A stretch of 64,000 nucleotides of DNA from Chloroflexi bacterium HGW-Chloroflexi-10 (GCA_002840755.1 PHBZ01000021.1:1-64000), one strand, 5' to 3'; positions 33,664 through 43,344 are shown, counted from the stretch's first letter. Program-made: numbers and translations. Notes: generated from the sequence alone by a model not told the origin.

Positions 33664-34716
33664 TTAGTTCTGAATGGCGGGTAAAATACACTTCTCTATC
33701 AGAAGCCAGCGATCGCGAGGTTTGCTGATTATAGAAGAAGCGATTGATACTACCAGATCTTTTTCAGGAATACAGCATATAACATTACCACCAGAACCCA
33801 ATGCTGAAAATAGAAAAGCGTTATTTTCTCTTCTAAGCCACCAAAGATAGCCGTAGCCAGATTCGGTGGAATGCAGCGCTGTGGACTCATCAATCCATGC
33901 TTCTGAAATAATCTGTTTACCATCCCAAATACCGCGATTCAGATATAGAAATCCAAAACGGACCATATCCCTGGGCGATATTGTTAGCCCCCAACCTCCT
34001 GTGGTGTAGCCGTTTGGATCTTTTCCCCATCCGGTTACATTTTTTCCGAACACATTATCTAATGAAAATGATCCCATTTCATGATCCGGAATTTCTCGCA
34101 TTCCAAGGGGTCGAAATAAGCGATCATTAGCAAACTCCCGGGCAGACAACCCTGTGGTGCGCGTTATGATGGCCGAAAGAAGGTGAGTTCCCGCGGTACA
34201 GTACTGGAATTTTCCAATCTGTCCATTTTGCCCCAACAGGTTTAGGATATAAGTTACCCAATCTGGTTGCCTTCGCAGTCTATCCAGTGGTTCGTATCCC
34301 ATTTTATACTTCCAGGCAAATGGCGCAGTCATTGTGAGAAGATGTCTTATAGTAAGGGTACGTTTCTGAATATCATTGACACCGGGAATATATTCGGGAA
34401 AAAAATCCAGAATCTTCTGATCGACGCTATTGATAAAGCCCGCATCGATAGCAATGCCGATCAGGGCAGAAGTGAAACTTTTCGTCACGGATGCTACATT
34501 ATGGGTATCAAAAGAACCAAACCCGTTGTAATATCTTTCAAAGACAATATACCCGCTCCTGACGACAACGATGCCATTAATATTTCTATATTGGGATTTC
34601 ACCCTGTGGTCAAGATCGGTCAATTTTATAGGGTGCATACCTAAGGATAGCGGCTCTGCAGTTCGCCACTCCTGTGTTGGCCAGTAATCCCTTTTAATGG
34701 TTGAAATGTTCATCAT
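33664..34716 (-). CDS. Beta-lactamase-family (class C-like) serine hydrolase
   Basis: A 350-residue serine hydrolase. The S-x-x-K motif is S76-V-T-K79 in ASVTKSFTS; the Y-x-N motif is represented by Y172-C-T in FQYCTAGTHLL, with Asn replaced by Thr. A third segment is WWLRRENNAFLFSALGSGG. No signal peptide, so it acts in the cytoplasm or is an esterase or peptidase rather than a periplasmic beta-lactamase. Its ATG overlaps the stop of the UvrA-like gene, so it is coupled to it. Confidence 0.8.
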   Translation of the reverse strand: MMNISTIKRDYWPTQEWRTAEPLSLGMHPIKLTDLDHRVKSQYRNINGIVVVRSGYIVFERYYNGFGSFDTHNVASVTKSFTSALIGIAIDAGFINSVDQKILDFFPEYIPGVNDIQKRTLTIRHLLTMTAPFAWKYKMGYEPLDRLRRQPDWVTYILNLLGQNGQIGKFQYCTAGTHLLSAIITRTTGLSAREFANDRLFRPLGMREIPDHEMGSFSLDNVFGKNVTGWGKDPNGYTTGGWGLTISPRDMVRFGFLYLNRGIWDGKQIISEAWIDESTALHSTESGYGYLWWLRRENNAFLFSALGSGGNVICCIPEKDLVVSIASSIISKPRDRWLLIEKCILPAIQN

Positions 34717-37196
34717 GAATTATCCGGGGTTGATCTGGGTAATTCTGCGCTTTTTACTTTGCAAAACAGATATCTCCCTGTTAGTGATTCGGGATACTTT
34801 TTCAAGGCAAGGGGTGAACCCTCAGCAATAATCTTTCCTCCTTCAACACCACCTCCCGGACCGAGTTCTATAATCCAGTCACATGATTCAAGAACGGCAG
34901 GATCGTGTTCAATCACAATGACAGAGTTTCCTTTTGCAACCAGTTCGTCCAATAATTGGATGAGACTGGCCGTATCAAAAAGGCTAAGGCCTGTCGTAGG
35001 TTCATCCAAAATATAGAGAATATTACCTTTCCGTCGTCTGCCAATCTCTTTGGCTAGTTTGATTCTTTGCGCCTCACCTCCACTGATACTTGGAGTAGGT
35101 TGGCCCAGTTTTATATAGCCCATGCCAATCCGTTCCATTATTTTTAATGTGGAAATGATGCCCGGGTGATCTTTGAAAATATCGACAGCTTCCGAAACAG
35201 TCATATCCAGAATATCGACGATATTTTTATCTTTGTATCTGACAGATAAGGCTTCCTGATTATATCTTCTCCCATGACATTCGTTGCAGGTGTGATGGAT
35301 AAAGATATTACCGCCCAGCCAAATCTTTTCGCGACCGCTGCCGCCGCATACGGAACAAGCGCCTTTTGAGTTGAATGAAAAATGGCCCGCAGAAAGGTTT
35401 TGCTGTATCGCTTCCGGTTGTTTGGCAAACAAGGTGCGGATTTTATCCCAAATACCTATATAAGATGCAGGATTGGAGTTTACATTTCTACCTATAGGTG
35501 CTTGTGATACCTCCGCATAACCGGAGATATGTTCTACACCTTCCAATTTTTCCGCGATTGTTTCAATGACAGATGTATCAGCATCGTCATCTATTTCATT
35601 TTCCTCCAAATCGGTTCCCCCGTTTTCCCATTGTTCATGAAAATAATCTTTTAGAAGCGGGACCAAGGTATCCGAAATAAGCGAGCTTTTTCCACTTCCG
35701 GAGACACCGGCAATTCCGACAAGGACTCCCAATGGGAATGATGCCGTAACATCTTGTAGGTTGTTTGTTGCAGCATGCCGGATTGTCAGGTAAGTCGTTA
35801 CTTTATCCATTAAATTCTTTTGAACGGGTGTTCTGACAGGCATTTGGACTTTACCGGAAAGATACTGACCAGTTATAGATTCATTGCATTGAAGCAGACC
35901 TGCCAAATCGCCTTGATAAACTATCTGTCCACCTTCTATACCTGCTTTTGGTCCCATATCGATAATGTGTTCAGCTATTTCAATGGTATTCCTGTCGTGC
36001 TCTACCACAATAACCGTGTTCCCCAATTCCTTTAGAGCTCTTATCGATTTTAAAAGTTCGGCTTTTTCAGATTGATGCAATCCTACCGTTGGTTCGTCGA
36101 GAATGTAGATCAGTGAATCCATCTTAGAATCCAGATGAGAATGCAGAAAGAGCCGCTGGATTTCTCCACCGGAAAGTGTTGGCATTTCTCTGTAAAGAGA
36201 CAGATGACCCAGACGAGATTTAATTAAATTACTTGATTTGTTCAATATTTCTTTAAGAAGGTTTACCCCAAAGGATGTGAACGATTCTTGCTTTAATAAG
36301 TCATCTAGAAATTCCTGCAAATCAGAGATATTCATCTTCCCAAGTTCACCAATATGCCTGCCATTTAAAAATACCCTACGCGCTTCTTCTCCGATCCGGT
36401 ATCCTTGACACTCAGAGCACACGGACATCGTGTAAATACCGCTTAAATCCTCATTACTCTTATAAAGACGACCTTGAAAGATTCTTGTCAGGCAATAGCT
36501 GCGTTTTTCATAATTGCTGTTTACATGATGACCATAGAGTATGTCTTCCTTCACTTCATCAGGTATTTGCGAAAACGGCATTTTTAGGTAATTGTTAAAT
36601 CTTTTGTGCAGCAAGTTGGCATAACCGGGGGTTATGCCAACTGTGTCAAAAACCTGTTGAAGGGTTGTATGGTTGTCCGGAACCAGTTTTTTCATGTTAA
36701 TTTCAAAGTACGCTCCCCGCCCAGAACACTTTATACACATCCCATTTGGAGCATTATATGAAAAATAGCTGGCTGCCAGACGTTCTTCTGGATTTCCGCA
36801 TTCGGTACAGATCAGGTTGTGACTCACAGGTTTTCCACAACAGGAACAGGATATCCGCCCTTCAGCAGCATAAAAGACTCCAAGCAAATTTAAAATATTG
36901 GTTCTAGAACCTACGGTTGAACGCGGGTTGCTCTGCCGAATAATACTCTGCTGTACCGCTATGGTTGGGCAGATGCCTGATATGCTGTCGAACTTATTCT
37001 CATCGTCTATTCCAGAAAGAAGGCCTAATGATTGCAAGTATTGTCTGCGTCCCTCCTCGAAAATAATATCGAAGACAAGGCTGGATTTGCCTGAACCACT
37101 GACGCCAGTTGCCAAGATCAGTTTATTTTTAGGGATGGAGATGTCAATTTCCTTGAGGTTATGGACTCGAGCGCCTTTTATGATGATGTTGTTCAT
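34713..37196 (-). CDS. UvrA-like ABC ATPase without UvrB-binding domain (DrrC-type)
   Basis: An 827-residue UvrA homologue; canonical UvrA has about 940-950. Both ATPase modules are complete: GVSGSGKSS twice, LSGGEIQR and ISGGEAQR signatures, and two YILDEPT Walker B motifs. Zinc-type modules are CSCC...CTEC near 117-133 and CSVC...CNEC near 630-660. After the first Cys pair the sequence goes straight to ASYFSYNAPNG; the UvrB-binding insertion (about 110 residues) is absent. It therefore cannot load UvrB in the usual way. Relatives such as DrrC and UvrA2 give tolerance to DNA-intercalating antibiotics. It is first in a two-gene operon with a serine hydrolase. Confidence 0.88.
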   Translation of the reverse strand: MNNIIIKGARVHNLKEIDISIPKNKLILATGVSGSGKSSLVFDIIFEEGRRQYLQSLGLLSGIDDENKFDSISGICPTIAVQQSIIRQSNPRSTVGSRTNILNLLGVFYAAEGRISCSCCGKPVSHNLICTECGNPEERLAASYFSYNAPNGMCIKCSGRGAYFEINMKKLVPDNHTTLQQVFDTVGITPGYANLLHKRFNNYLKMPFSQIPDEVKEDILYGHHVNSNYEKRSYCLTRIFQGRLYKSNEDLSGIYTMSVCSECQGYRIGEEARRVFLNGRHIGELGKMNISDLQEFLDDLLKQESFTSFGVNLLKEILNKSSNLIKSRLGHLSLYREMPTLSGGEIQRLFLHSHLDSKMDSLIYILDEPTVGLHQSEKAELLKSIRALKELGNTVIVVEHDRNTIEIAEHIIDMGPKAGIEGGQIVYQGDLAGLLQCNESITGQYLSGKVQMPVRTPVQKNLMDKVTTYLTIRHAATNNLQDVTASFPLGVLVGIAGVSGSGKSSLISDTLVPLLKDYFHEQWENGGTDLEENEIDDDADTSVIETIAEKLEGVEHISGYAEVSQAPIGRNVNSNPASYIGIWDKIRTLFAKQPEAIQQNLSAGHFSFNSKGACSVCGGSGREKIWLGGNIFIHHTCNECHGRRYNQEALSVRYKDKNIVDILDMTVSEAVDIFKDHPGIISTLKIMERIGMGYIKLGQPTPSISGGEAQRIKLAKEIGRRRKGNILYILDEPTTGLSLFDTASLIQLLDELVAKGNSVIVIEHDPAVLESCDWIIELGPGGGVEGGKIIAEGSPLALKKYPESLTGRYLFCKVKSAELPRSTPDNS

Positions 37197-37300
37197 TCGT
37201 TCACCTTGAGATAATTGCTATTGAGCGTGCCTATTAATTATAAACAATTATCTTCCACTACCGGTAAGACTTGCTATGCTATTTGAGTAAGGCGATAAAA

Positions 37301-37338
37301 AAGAACCGGTGAATATCCCCTCACCGGTTCTTTTTTAT
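37301..37338 (-). terminator. Intrinsic terminator of gpmA
   Basis: AAGAACCGGTGA (37301-37312) pairs perfectly over 12 bp with TCACCGGTTCTT (37321-37332), loop 8 nt. T-runs occur on both sides; on the minus strand it lies 12 bp after the gpmA stop. It also insulates the UvrA-like gene from gpmA. Confidence 0.9.
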
Positions 37339-37350
37339 AACAGAAGAAAT

Positions 37351-38097
37351 TTACTTTGCTTTGCCCTGGTTGGCTACTGCGTCCATTGCTTTTTGAATGG
37401 CTTCCTGATCGCCAAGGTAGTAATGTTTGATTGGATTAAGGTTTTCATCCAATTCATACACCAACGGCACACCGGTTGGAATATTCAGTCCGATAATTTC
37501 CTGCTCGGATATGTTATCGAGGTGTTTTACCAAAGCGCGCAGACTGTTGCCATGAGCCACAATTACTACACGCTGGCCTTCTTTAATCTTTGGAGCGATG
37601 ACATCATTCCACATTGGCAGGAAACGCGCTACAGTATCTTTAAGACATTCTGTGGCGGGAAGTTGCTCTTCACTGAGACTTTTATAGCGTGGATCATGAC
37701 CGGGAAAGCGAGGATCAGATTTTTCTAAAGGCGGCGGGGTGATATCATAGCTGCGCCTCCAGATTTTTACCTGATCTTCACCATATTTTGCAGCGGTTTC
37801 GGCTTTGTTGAGACCCTGCAGAGCACCGTAATGACGTTCATTCAAGCGCCAATCGCGAATAACCGGAACCCACATCTGATCCAATTCATCCAAAACAATC
37901 CACAGTGTACGAATTGCACGTTTTAAGACGGAGGTATAAGCGATATCAAAGACATAACCTTCTTTTTTGAGTACCTCACCACCGGTTTTGGCTTCTGTAC
38001 GTCCTTTATCAGAAAGCTCCACATCGGTCCAACCTGTAAAGAGGTTGGCTTTATTCCATTCACTTTCACCGTGTCGAATTAATACAAGTTTATACAT
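37351..38097 (-). CDS. gpmA: 2,3-bisphosphoglycerate-dependent phosphoglycerate mutase
   Basis: A 248-residue enzyme interconverting 3- and 2-phosphoglycerate in glycolysis. The phosphohistidine loop is [10 protein letters not shown] (R8, H9), followed by [37 protein letters not shown] supplies the active-site Glu and Arg. [17 protein letters not shown] has the second His. Length and motifs fit dPGM closely. ATG has only a weak Shine-Dalgarno (AAAAAGGAAT). Monocistronic with its own terminator. Confidence 0.95.
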   Translation of the reverse strand: MYKLVLIRHGESEWNKANLFTGWTDVELSDKGRTEAKTGGEVLKKEGYVFDIAYTSVLKRAIRTLWIVLDELDQMWVPVIRDWRLNERHYGALQGLNKAETAAKYGEDQVKIWRRSYDITPPPLEKSDPRFPGHDPRYKSLSEEQLPATECLKDTVARFLPMWNDVIAPKIKEGQRVVIVAHGNSLRALVKHLDNISEQEIIGLNIPTGVPLVYELDENLNPIKHYYLGDQEAIQKAMDAVANQGKAK

Positions 38098-38153
38098 ATT
38101 ACATTCCTTTTTAGAAAATTATGATCAGTTCAATTAGAACTATTTTAACCGAA

Positions 38154-38819
38154 TTAAGTCTTTAAGCTTTGTTTTTTTCCGTAGATAGCAAAGAACAATG
38201 ACATTCCGACCGTAAACACGCCCATCAAAATAAAGGCATCCTGCCATAAGCGGATGGGGAAAAGGCGGATGAGGGTGTCTGAATAATAGAATAACCAGGT
38301 ATCACCGGTAAAAAATACTTTATGAAAGGCTGTAAACAATGCATCGAAGCTTATGGCTACTCCCGCCAGTACCGCCCCGATCAGAATGAGAGTTAACCAA
38401 CCACCCCGAGAAAGCCCCGCCCATAACTGCTGCGTCCATTTTCGGAGTATGGCCCAAAGAATAATCGCCAGGTAAAGAATTACCAAGCCATAAAATATTC
38501 TCAAGGTAGCTTGCACGAGGATCTTCACATCCAACATGTGGCTGACTTCACGTTCGTTATAAATTGGTTGGCCATTTTCAAATGCCAGATTTGCCAAGAA
38601 GTCCGGATCACCCTCATTGAACATATACTCAATGGAAAGTGAACCCCATTTAAGGCGTTCCTGAGTGGAAAACCCATAGTTGTCCGGCGGAAAATTTGGA
38701 AAATTGTACTCAAACATGAGGAATAATGGATTGAAGAGCAAACGGATGGAAAGCATGATCAAGACATAAGGAAGGGATATGGTAATCAGCCAACTGGTAA
38801 GGTTTTGAAAACGATTCAT
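38154..38819 (-). CDS. TIGR01906/DUF1461 integral membrane protein
   Basis: A 221-residue protein with four TM segments (about 10-30, 105-128, 138-160, 195-215) and a large extracytoplasmic loop. Family landmarks: YNFPNFPPDNYGFSTQERL, REVSHMLDVKILVQ and FFTGDTWLFYYSDTLIRLFP. Function of the family is unknown. Its ATG overlaps the stop of the upstream spermidine-synthase-like gene (ATGA), so they are co-translated. Confidence 0.8.
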   Translation of the reverse strand: MNRFQNLTSWLITISLPYVLIMLSIRLLFNPLFLMFEYNFPNFPPDNYGFSTQERLKWGSLSIEYMFNEGDPDFLANLAFENGQPIYNEREVSHMLDVKILVQATLRIFYGLVILYLAIILWAILRKWTQQLWAGLSRGGWLTLILIGAVLAGVAISFDALFTAFHKVFFTGDTWLFYYSDTLIRLFPIRLWQDAFILMGVFTVGMSLFFAIYGKKQSLKT

Positions 38820-40369
38820 TGTAAGCTCTCTAAATCTCCACTAAGGAAAAAGTTAACGATCATGGAATTGGTTAACCAGGTGATAGGCGCTTTGTCATCG
38901 GTAAAAACGACTGATTTAACGGGAGGTGTCTGCATATTTTGCAAGGTAACAGCCATTGTTTCCATCAACAATGGGTGGGTTTGTTGTTGGGTGGATAAAT
39001 ATTGAAAATTATCCATCAGATTTTCAGCGGTTGTGGGCTGGACACTGGCGAAAATGATCGAATTAAATGAACCGGGTAAATCCATTACGTGAATTGTTGG
39101 AAATACATCCAGAAGGGTTGACCCGAGTGTGTCGATTAAGCGACGGTCATTTGGACCACGGCCGACATTTATAACCATTACCCCATCTTTGGTTAAATGA
39201 TCGCGAACAATTTGAAAAAATTCCGTGGTGGTAAGATGCCATGGTATATAAGGAGGACGGTAAGCATCCACGCTGATGATGTTATAGGTACTTTTGGATG
39301 TGGAAAGACCCCAGCGTCCATCCTGCGCATAGGCATTAAGATTGGGCATGGTCATGTCGAAATAAGTTTGAGCAGTCCGGATAATTTTTGAATCAATTTC
39401 GTATCCGTCAATAATAATGTTGGGGTAGACTTCACTGGCTTGCCGAGCGGTAGTACCTGCGGCCAGACCAACGATAGCCATGGATGTGATTGATTGTGGA
39501 TTTATTGGCGCCTGATTAAAAAAAGGGGCCACAAGAACCTGTTCCCATGGGCCATGATAATTTAATTGTTCAGGGTGGTAAATAGAGTGAACACCCTGGC
39601 CGTCATTCAGGCGTAGGAGGTGATAGCCTTCGACTTCCAGGACCTGAATATAATTGTACGAAGATTCAGTTTCGTAAATCATCCCTGTAGCAGTTTTATC
39701 GTTTCCACGAGTTCCGTAAATTGCCAAGAGTACGATAATTATAGGCATCCAGGCAAACTTTAAAAGTTTTTTCCATCCGGATGAGACTCCCAATCCAATC
39801 AGTGCCGTCAATAGAAGAATGGAACCCAATACCAGGAAAGTACGGTAAGTACCAATAATGGGAACGAGGAGGATATCTGGGATAAATGTTCCAATAAATG
39901 ATCCCAGAGTGGAAGTGGCATAAATGCGTCCCGCGATTGTCCCAGCCTGGCGGGTGTCTGATAATGCCAGGCGAATGGCAAAGGGGGAAGCCATACCCAT
40001 AAGGCTGACCGGAATGATAAACAGGATCATGACGACGACAAACGAACCGATCAGGTTTCCCATCCAGAGTTCATCAAATGCCTGGGAGGCAAACCGCAGA
40101 ATGGGGCGGGAGGCCAACGGTACTAGGGCTACGGTTAACCCGGCCCAGGAAAGGATTGAGAATAAGGTTGGGTAATACGGCGAGCGATCCGCCCATTTGC
40201 CCCCAATAAAGTAGCCCACAGTTAAATAAATGAGAATTAAGCCGATGATAGAGGCCCAGACCAGATTACTTGTGCCAAAGTAATTTCCCAACAAACGCGA
40301 TGCGGCCATTTCAACCGCCAGGCTAGCCATGCCTGAGATGAAAACAGTGATGTAGAGGTATTTTCGCAT
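38816..40369 (-). CDS. Membrane-fused spermidine-synthase-like protein
   Basis: A 517-residue fusion. Residues 1-215 form seven or eight TM segments (MFS-like half). The rest is a Rossmann methyltransferase/aminopropyltransferase-like domain with VGLAAGTTARQ as nucleotide motif, an acidic YEIDSKII and AYAQDGRW. This is the known fused MFS/spermidine synthase arrangement of many bacteria. True aminopropyltransferase activity in such fusions is doubtful because substrate-binding residues are often lost. Coupled to the DUF1461 gene. Confidence 0.82.
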   Translation of the reverse strand: MRKYLYITVFISGMASLAVEMAASRLLGNYFGTSNLVWASIIGLILIYLTVGYFIGGKWADRSPYYPTLFSILSWAGLTVALVPLASRPILRFASQAFDELWMGNLIGSFVVVMILFIIPVSLMGMASPFAIRLALSDTRQAGTIAGRIYATSTLGSFIGTFIPDILLVPIIGTYRTFLVLGSILLLTALIGLGVSSGWKKLLKFAWMPIIIVLLAIYGTRGNDKTATGMIYETESSYNYIQVLEVEGYHLLRLNDGQGVHSIYHPEQLNYHGPWEQVLVAPFFNQAPINPQSITSMAIVGLAAGTTARQASEVYPNIIIDGYEIDSKIIRTAQTYFDMTMPNLNAYAQDGRWGLSTSKSTYNIISVDAYRPPYIPWHLTTTEFFQIVRDHLTKDGVMVINVGRGPNDRRLIDTLGSTLLDVFPTIHVMDLPGSFNSIIFASVQPTTAENLMDNFQYLSTQQQTHPLLMETMAVTLQNMQTPPVKSVVFTDDKAPITWLTNSMIVNFFLSGDLESLQ

Positions 40370-40444
40370 ACCTCAAATTATACCGTAAGGGGGGAAAAGA
40401 TTAGGGAAAAATGGAATGTATTGGTTGTAACAGCGTATGGATAC

Positions 40445-40713
40445 TCGATCTCGAAACACAGTTTCTCGCGGAGCGAATGGGGGGTGAGTTTCTCGTACAG
40501 CGAATGGAGGTGGTATTACTTGGGGCAGGTTGAGTTTGGAATAGGGTTACGTGAGTTCGAAACACAGTTTCTCGCAGAGCAAATGGAGGTGGTGTACCAT
40601 GGAGCGGGTTGAGTTTGGGATTTGGTAGATTGAGCTCGAAACACAGTTTCTCGCAGAGCAAAAGAGGTTGGTTTCTCGCAGAGTGAATGAGAGTGGTTTC
40701 TCACAGAGCAAAA
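40445..40713. repeat. Palindromic repeat array, family B (GAAACACAGTTTC)
   Basis: The 424-bp gap 40370-40793 is filled by repeats. Three copies of CGAAACACAGTTTCTCGC lie at 40452, 40558 and 40637, each followed by GGAGCGAATGG or AGAGCAAA. At least three partial copies of GTTTCTCgcAGAGc-AA begin near 40488, 40671 and 40696. The core GAAAC-ACA-GTTTC is palindromic. Full copies are 106 and 79 bp apart. Linkers such as GGTTGAGTTTGG are also repeated. Unequal spacing and short units exclude a CRISPR array. Related to the cluster at 3.6 kb. Confidence 0.75.
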
Positions 40714-40767
40714 CAGGAGGATCGTGGAGAAAAATTGGGTTGATGTAGAAATGGGATCAGCTCGTTG

Positions 40768-40773
40768 TATAAT
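40768..40773 (+). promoter_or_regulatory. Candidate -10 box of nnr
   Basis: A perfect TATAAT lies 20 bp before the Nnr start codon, just after the repeat array. The nearest -35-like TTGATG (40740) is 22 bp away, too far for a normal promoter, so only the -10 assignment is offered. Confidence 0.35.
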
Positions 40774-40793
40774 TAAGAGAAAATGGAGGGCTT

Positions 40794-42407
40794 ATGAAAC
40801 TGGTCACCGTAGCAGAGATGAAGGCGATTGAGCAGGAAGCTGATTCCAAAGGTGTATCTTATGTTGTTATGATGGAACGGGCCGGCGCCGGAGTCGCACG
40901 GGCTGTTCAGGGGTTGCTTGGAACATCCGATGAAGGTAAAGTACTGGCATTGGTAGGAAGTGGTAATAATGGTGGTGATGGTTTAATTGCCTTGACAGTT
41001 CTGGCAGATTGGGGTTTCCAGGTGCAAGCCTACATGGCAAAAACAGGAAGCCATGCATCATTTGTAGAACAGTTGACAAAAAAAGGTGGTCAGGTACTCT
41101 ATTATGATCAGGATGAAAATTGTGCACAGTTAAAAACCTGGTTAGAAGACGATCCAATTTTAATTGATAGCTTATTAGGTACTGGAATTCGGTTACCGTT
41201 GAGTGAAGCTTATGCTGAGATATTAAAAACAGCCACTCTGTTTACAGAGAGGTTAACCGTGGTGGCTGTCGATTGTCCATCCGGTGTGGATTGTGATTCA
41301 GGCGAATGTGCAGAAAACACACTTGCAGCAGATCTGACCTTGTGTATGCAAGCGGTGAAACTTGGATTGTTGTCATTTCCAGCATACCAATATGTTGGTC
41401 ACCTTGATGTAATCAGTTTGGATTTACCTGATAATCTAGATAGTGAAATGGCGGTAATTCGTGAAGTCGCGGATGCGGATTGCGTGCGGCGATTACTACC
41501 TAAACGTCCATTACAAGCGAACAAAGGCACTTTTGGAACCTCGATGGTGGTGGCAGGATCGATAAATTATACGGGGGCTGCCTTACTTGCCGGACAAGCT
41601 GCCTATCGGATTGGATGTGGATTGGTGCGGATGGCTGTACCTGGCCCCTTATATACAGCGTTGGCTGGAATATTTCCGGAGGCAACCTGGTTATTATTAC
41701 CCCATGAAATGGGAGTAATTCATTCCAGCGCCGCGAGTCTGGTTCAACAAAATCTTGAAAAAGTTACAGCTTTATTGCTTGGTCCCGGGTGGGGCCTTGA
41801 GGATACGACCCGTGAATTTTTAGAGAGAATTCTGCTGGGCAAATCATCCAGCCAGAAAAAGAGAAACGGGATTGGTTTCGTAATGATGGATAGCGAAGAA
41901 GAAATACTATCTGAAAGATATTTGCCCCCACTGGTAATTGATGCCGACGGACTAAAATTGCTTACCCGCATTCCTGATTGGACAAAGATTATTCCGCCCA
42001 ATACAGTTTTAACGCCACATCCCGGGGAGATGTCGGTATTAACTGAATTATCTGTGGAAGAAATTCAAAAAAACCGATTGGAAATTGCCAGCAAATATGC
42101 GAGAGAGTGGGGCCACATCGTTGTTTTAAAAGGAGCATTGACTGTGGTGGCTGCTCCGGATGGCCGTATAACCGTTATGCCGGTTGCTAATCCAGCGTTA
42201 GCTCGAGCCGGTACGGGAGATGTGTTAGCAGGTTTGATCACTGGGATGATTGCACAGGGGATCCCGTCTTACGACGCGGCTGTTGGGGCTGTTTATGTTC
42301 ACGCACAGGCAGGGGTGGAGGCGGCAGAAAAAATTGGACATCCTGCTGCAGTATTAGCCAGAGATGTTATGAATGCTGTGCCATTGGCACTGGCAAGGTT
42401 GGGATAG
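40794..42407 (+). CDS. nnr: Bifunctional NAD(P)H-hydrate epimerase / ADP-dependent dehydratase
   Basis: A 537-residue two-domain enzyme repairing hydrated NAD(P)H. The N-terminal YjeF domain (1-215) has VGSGNNGGDGL and VVAVDCPSGVDCDSG. The C-terminal ribokinase-like dehydratase domain (about 230-535) has NKGTFGTSMVVAGS, LTPHPGEMSVL and the diagnostic ARAGTGDVLAGLITGM. A short hydrophilic insertion near 350-375 (KSSSQKKRNG) is not typical. ATG follows GGAGGG. Length fits E. coli YjeF (515). Confidence 0.93.
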   Translation: MKLVTVAEMKAIEQEADSKGVSYVVMMERAGAGVARAVQGLLGTSDEGKVLALVGSGNNGGDGLIALTVLADWGFQVQAYMAKTGSHASFVEQLTKKGGQVLYYDQDENCAQLKTWLEDDPILIDSLLGTGIRLPLSEAYAEILKTATLFTERLTVVAVDCPSGVDCDSGECAENTLAADLTLCMQAVKLGLLSFPAYQYVGHLDVISLDLPDNLDSEMAVIREVADADCVRRLLPKRPLQANKGTFGTSMVVAGSINYTGAALLAGQAAYRIGCGLVRMAVPGPLYTALAGIFPEATWLLLPHEMGVIHSSAASLVQQNLEKVTALLLGPGWGLEDTTREFLERILLGKSSSQKKRNGIGFVMMDSEEEILSERYLPPLVIDADGLKLLTRIPDWTKIIPPNTVLTPHPGEMSVLTELSVEEIQKNRLEIASKYAREWGHIVVLKGALTVVAAPDGRITVMPVANPALARAGTGDVLAGLITGMIAQGIPSYDAAVGAVYVHAQAGVEAAEKIGHPAAVLARDVMNAVPLALARLG

Positions 42408-42431
42408 ACTATATAATTTTTGGAAATAGAA

Positions 42432-42468
42432 AAAGCGGCTGCCTCGATTTCAGGCAGCCGCTTTCGTT
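42432..42468. terminator. Bidirectional terminator between nnr and the YtxH gene
   Basis: AAAGCGGCTGCCT (42432-42444) pairs perfectly over 13 bp with AGGCAGCCGCTTT (42452-42464), loop 7 nt. T-rich flanks on both strands serve the convergent genes. Confidence 0.9.
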
Positions 42469-42476
42469 TAAGTGAC

Positions 42477-42842
42477 TTATTTTACTTCCAATTCCGCGGG
42501 GGGTTCCATGGCTTTTTCTGCCGTAATCTTTTTGGTTAATTTGGTTTTTTGTTCTTCATACAATGCTGTGCTTTTTTCTTTTACTTCAGCAGCTTTGGTT
42601 TTGGCATCCGCTAATAAGGCTTCTGCACGCTTTACAGCATCATTTGCAGCAACCTCTGCTTTGTCATAAATTTCAGTTGCTGATTCACTGGCTTTATCGC
42701 GCAGTTCAATCGCACGCTCCTTAATCACGGTACGAGTTTCCTCTCCTGATTGGGGAGCCAACAATAATGATACGACGGCACCGGTGATACCGCCTACCAG
42801 AAAACCGACCAGAAATGCACCAAATTCATCACGATTAGACAT
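42477..42842 (-). CDS. YtxH-domain protein
   Basis: A 121-residue protein: one N-terminal TM (about 8-28) with FLVGFLVGGITGAVVSLLLAP, the YtxH hallmark, then a long charged helix rich in Ala, Lys and Glu, probably a coiled coil. The family is linked to general stress in Bacillus. Its start overlaps the upstream gene by 8 bp. Confidence 0.8.
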   Translation of the reverse strand: MSNRDEFGAFLVGFLVGGITGAVVSLLLAPQSGEETRTVIKERAIELRDKASESATEIYDKAEVAANDAVKRAEALLADAKTKAAEVKEKSTALYEEQKTKLTKKITAEKAMEPPAELEVK

Positions 42843-43344
42843 CTGTATTCTCCTTTTCTTGATCAGATGGTTTAGGTTGTGTTGCTCTGCGTGATTTCGA
42901 CACAGGCATTACCAGATCCAGCAATTTACGAAAACCGGCCAGATATTCATTTAATTTGATGACCGGTTCCACAATATTATTGGACAGGAATGTTGTGGTT
43001 CCACGCAGGTTATTCATTGTTTCGTTAGTTGTATCCAGAATTGGCTTAACCTCATTCTTAAGAACATTAATCAATACAGCCAATTGGATAATTAGAACTG
43101 TCAGAGCAATGCCCAACAGCAAAGACTCGAGTGCCATGAATATGATAAAAACATCCCGGATGCGACTAGTTGTTTGCACATCAGCTTGAAATAACTTGAT
43201 GACGGCAAAAAATAAAATTCCGATCACCGCAACAGCGATTACAATCCAAAGGATCATTTTTCGTTTATTTGCAGCCGGATTAATTTGCACCGAAGGTGCA
43301 GTATCCATAGGAGTATTTAGGGTTTGGTTATTATTGTTTTCCAT
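42835..43344 (-). CDS. DUF948-like membrane protein
   Basis: A 169-residue protein with two TM segments (about 28-50 and 68-92), then an amphipathic helix with VLKNEVKPILDTTNETMNNLRG, similar to the DUF948 general-stress family that is usually found beside YtxH. The C-terminus is charged. First gene of the pair; overlapping stop and start imply coupling. Assignment to DUF948 is by pattern and gene neighbourhood. Confidence 0.6.
   Translation of the reverse strand: MENNNNQTLNTPMDTAPSVQINPAANKRKMILWIVIAVAVIGILFFAVIKLFQADVQTTSRIRDVFIIFMALESLLLGIALTVLIIQLAVLINVLKNEVKPILDTTNETMNNLRGTTTFLSNNIVEPVIKLNEYLAGFRKLLDLVMPVSKSRRATQPKPSDQEKENTDV

Noticed and set aside
40445..40713. CRISPR array
   Set aside because: Repeat units are short, of unequal spacing, some partial, and linkers are themselves repeated; no cas genes.
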